This document shows positions 27,876 to 28,001 of a stretch of 28,001 nt of DNA, one piece after another. The first letter of the stretch is position 1. Every line of letters begins with the position of its first letter. Source of the stretch: a virus; the IMG/VR virus record IMGVR_UViG_3300032053_000406, positions 1-28,001 of that record. One strand, written 5' to 3'. The translations under genes and the position numbers were made by a program. A model generated the notes under the pieces. The model searched no databases, had not been told where the DNA came from, and was given only the letters and a program-made list of their open reading frames with translations.

Positions 27876-28001
27876 AGCGACACGCCCCCTACACTTTCAG
27901 CTAAAACCGCCCCGTTCCGTACCCACAAAAGCCGCTTCCTCCTACCAAATGACACGATTTCAACCGGGTCTCCTCTCCGCCCCGCAACACGGCGTGAGGC
28001 G

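Noticed and set aside
27876-28001. Prophage attachment site or end of element
   Set aside because: No direct repeat, tRNA end or integrase visible in the window to support it.

Overview
The window is almost entirely the late, structural half of a Mu/P2-like contractile-tailed (myovirus-type) prophage or phage. All supported genes lie on the plus strand. The DNA is GC-rich with mostly C-ending codons, which suggests a GC-rich and probably uncultivated bacterial host. I cannot name the taxon from sequence alone. No integrase, repressor, terminase, portal, tRNA or rRNA is visible, so the left end starts inside a head module and the replication and packaging genes lie outside.

Layout. 1-5298 is the head module: end of an upstream gene, prohead protease with a nested scaffold, a decoration-type protein, the major capsid protein, three small proteins with hydrophobic N-termini, and connector-type proteins. 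5298-6920 is a collagen-like fibre. 6917-9182 is a tightly overlapping cassette: a glycosyltransferase-methyltransferase fusion, two small unknowns, a two-helix membrane protein and a larger membrane protein. 9179-13727 holds tail completion, a tail-terminator candidate, sheath, tube and a tail assembly chaperone with a probable -1 frameshift. 14050-18644 holds the tape measure, gp25-like protein, baseplate J and a tail protein I/gp48-like protein. 18774-25544 holds a large beta-helix fibre, a LysM protein, the gpD-like hub, the gpV-like spike and a second fibre with carbohydrate-binding, collagen and collar parts. 25691-27875 holds a uracil-DNA-glycosylase-like protein, a DNA methyltransferase and two small proteins.

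The most unusual feature is not a gene. The window is densely seeded with short repeats of several kinds: 9-mer tandems (consensus NATNNGTCC), many heptamer tandems, CCTCTA hexamers, paired GGGGACTGTCCCC palindromes, TCATTCCGAGG elements and GCGTGCGCGC hairpins. They fill nearly every gene junction in a recurring order, just upstream of the Shine-Dalgarno (SD) site or start codon. They also sit in frame inside conserved phage genes, including the tape measure, chaperone, hub, tail protein I and methyltransferase. Every coding 9-mer copy uses the same codon phase (D/N/Y-x-S/T), and the directional families all point the same way as transcription. The reading frames nevertheless stay open. This suggests a long-resident, perhaps domesticated prophage colonised by host-type mobile micro-repeats. 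The 6917-9182 cassette has none of them, which hints at later acquisition.
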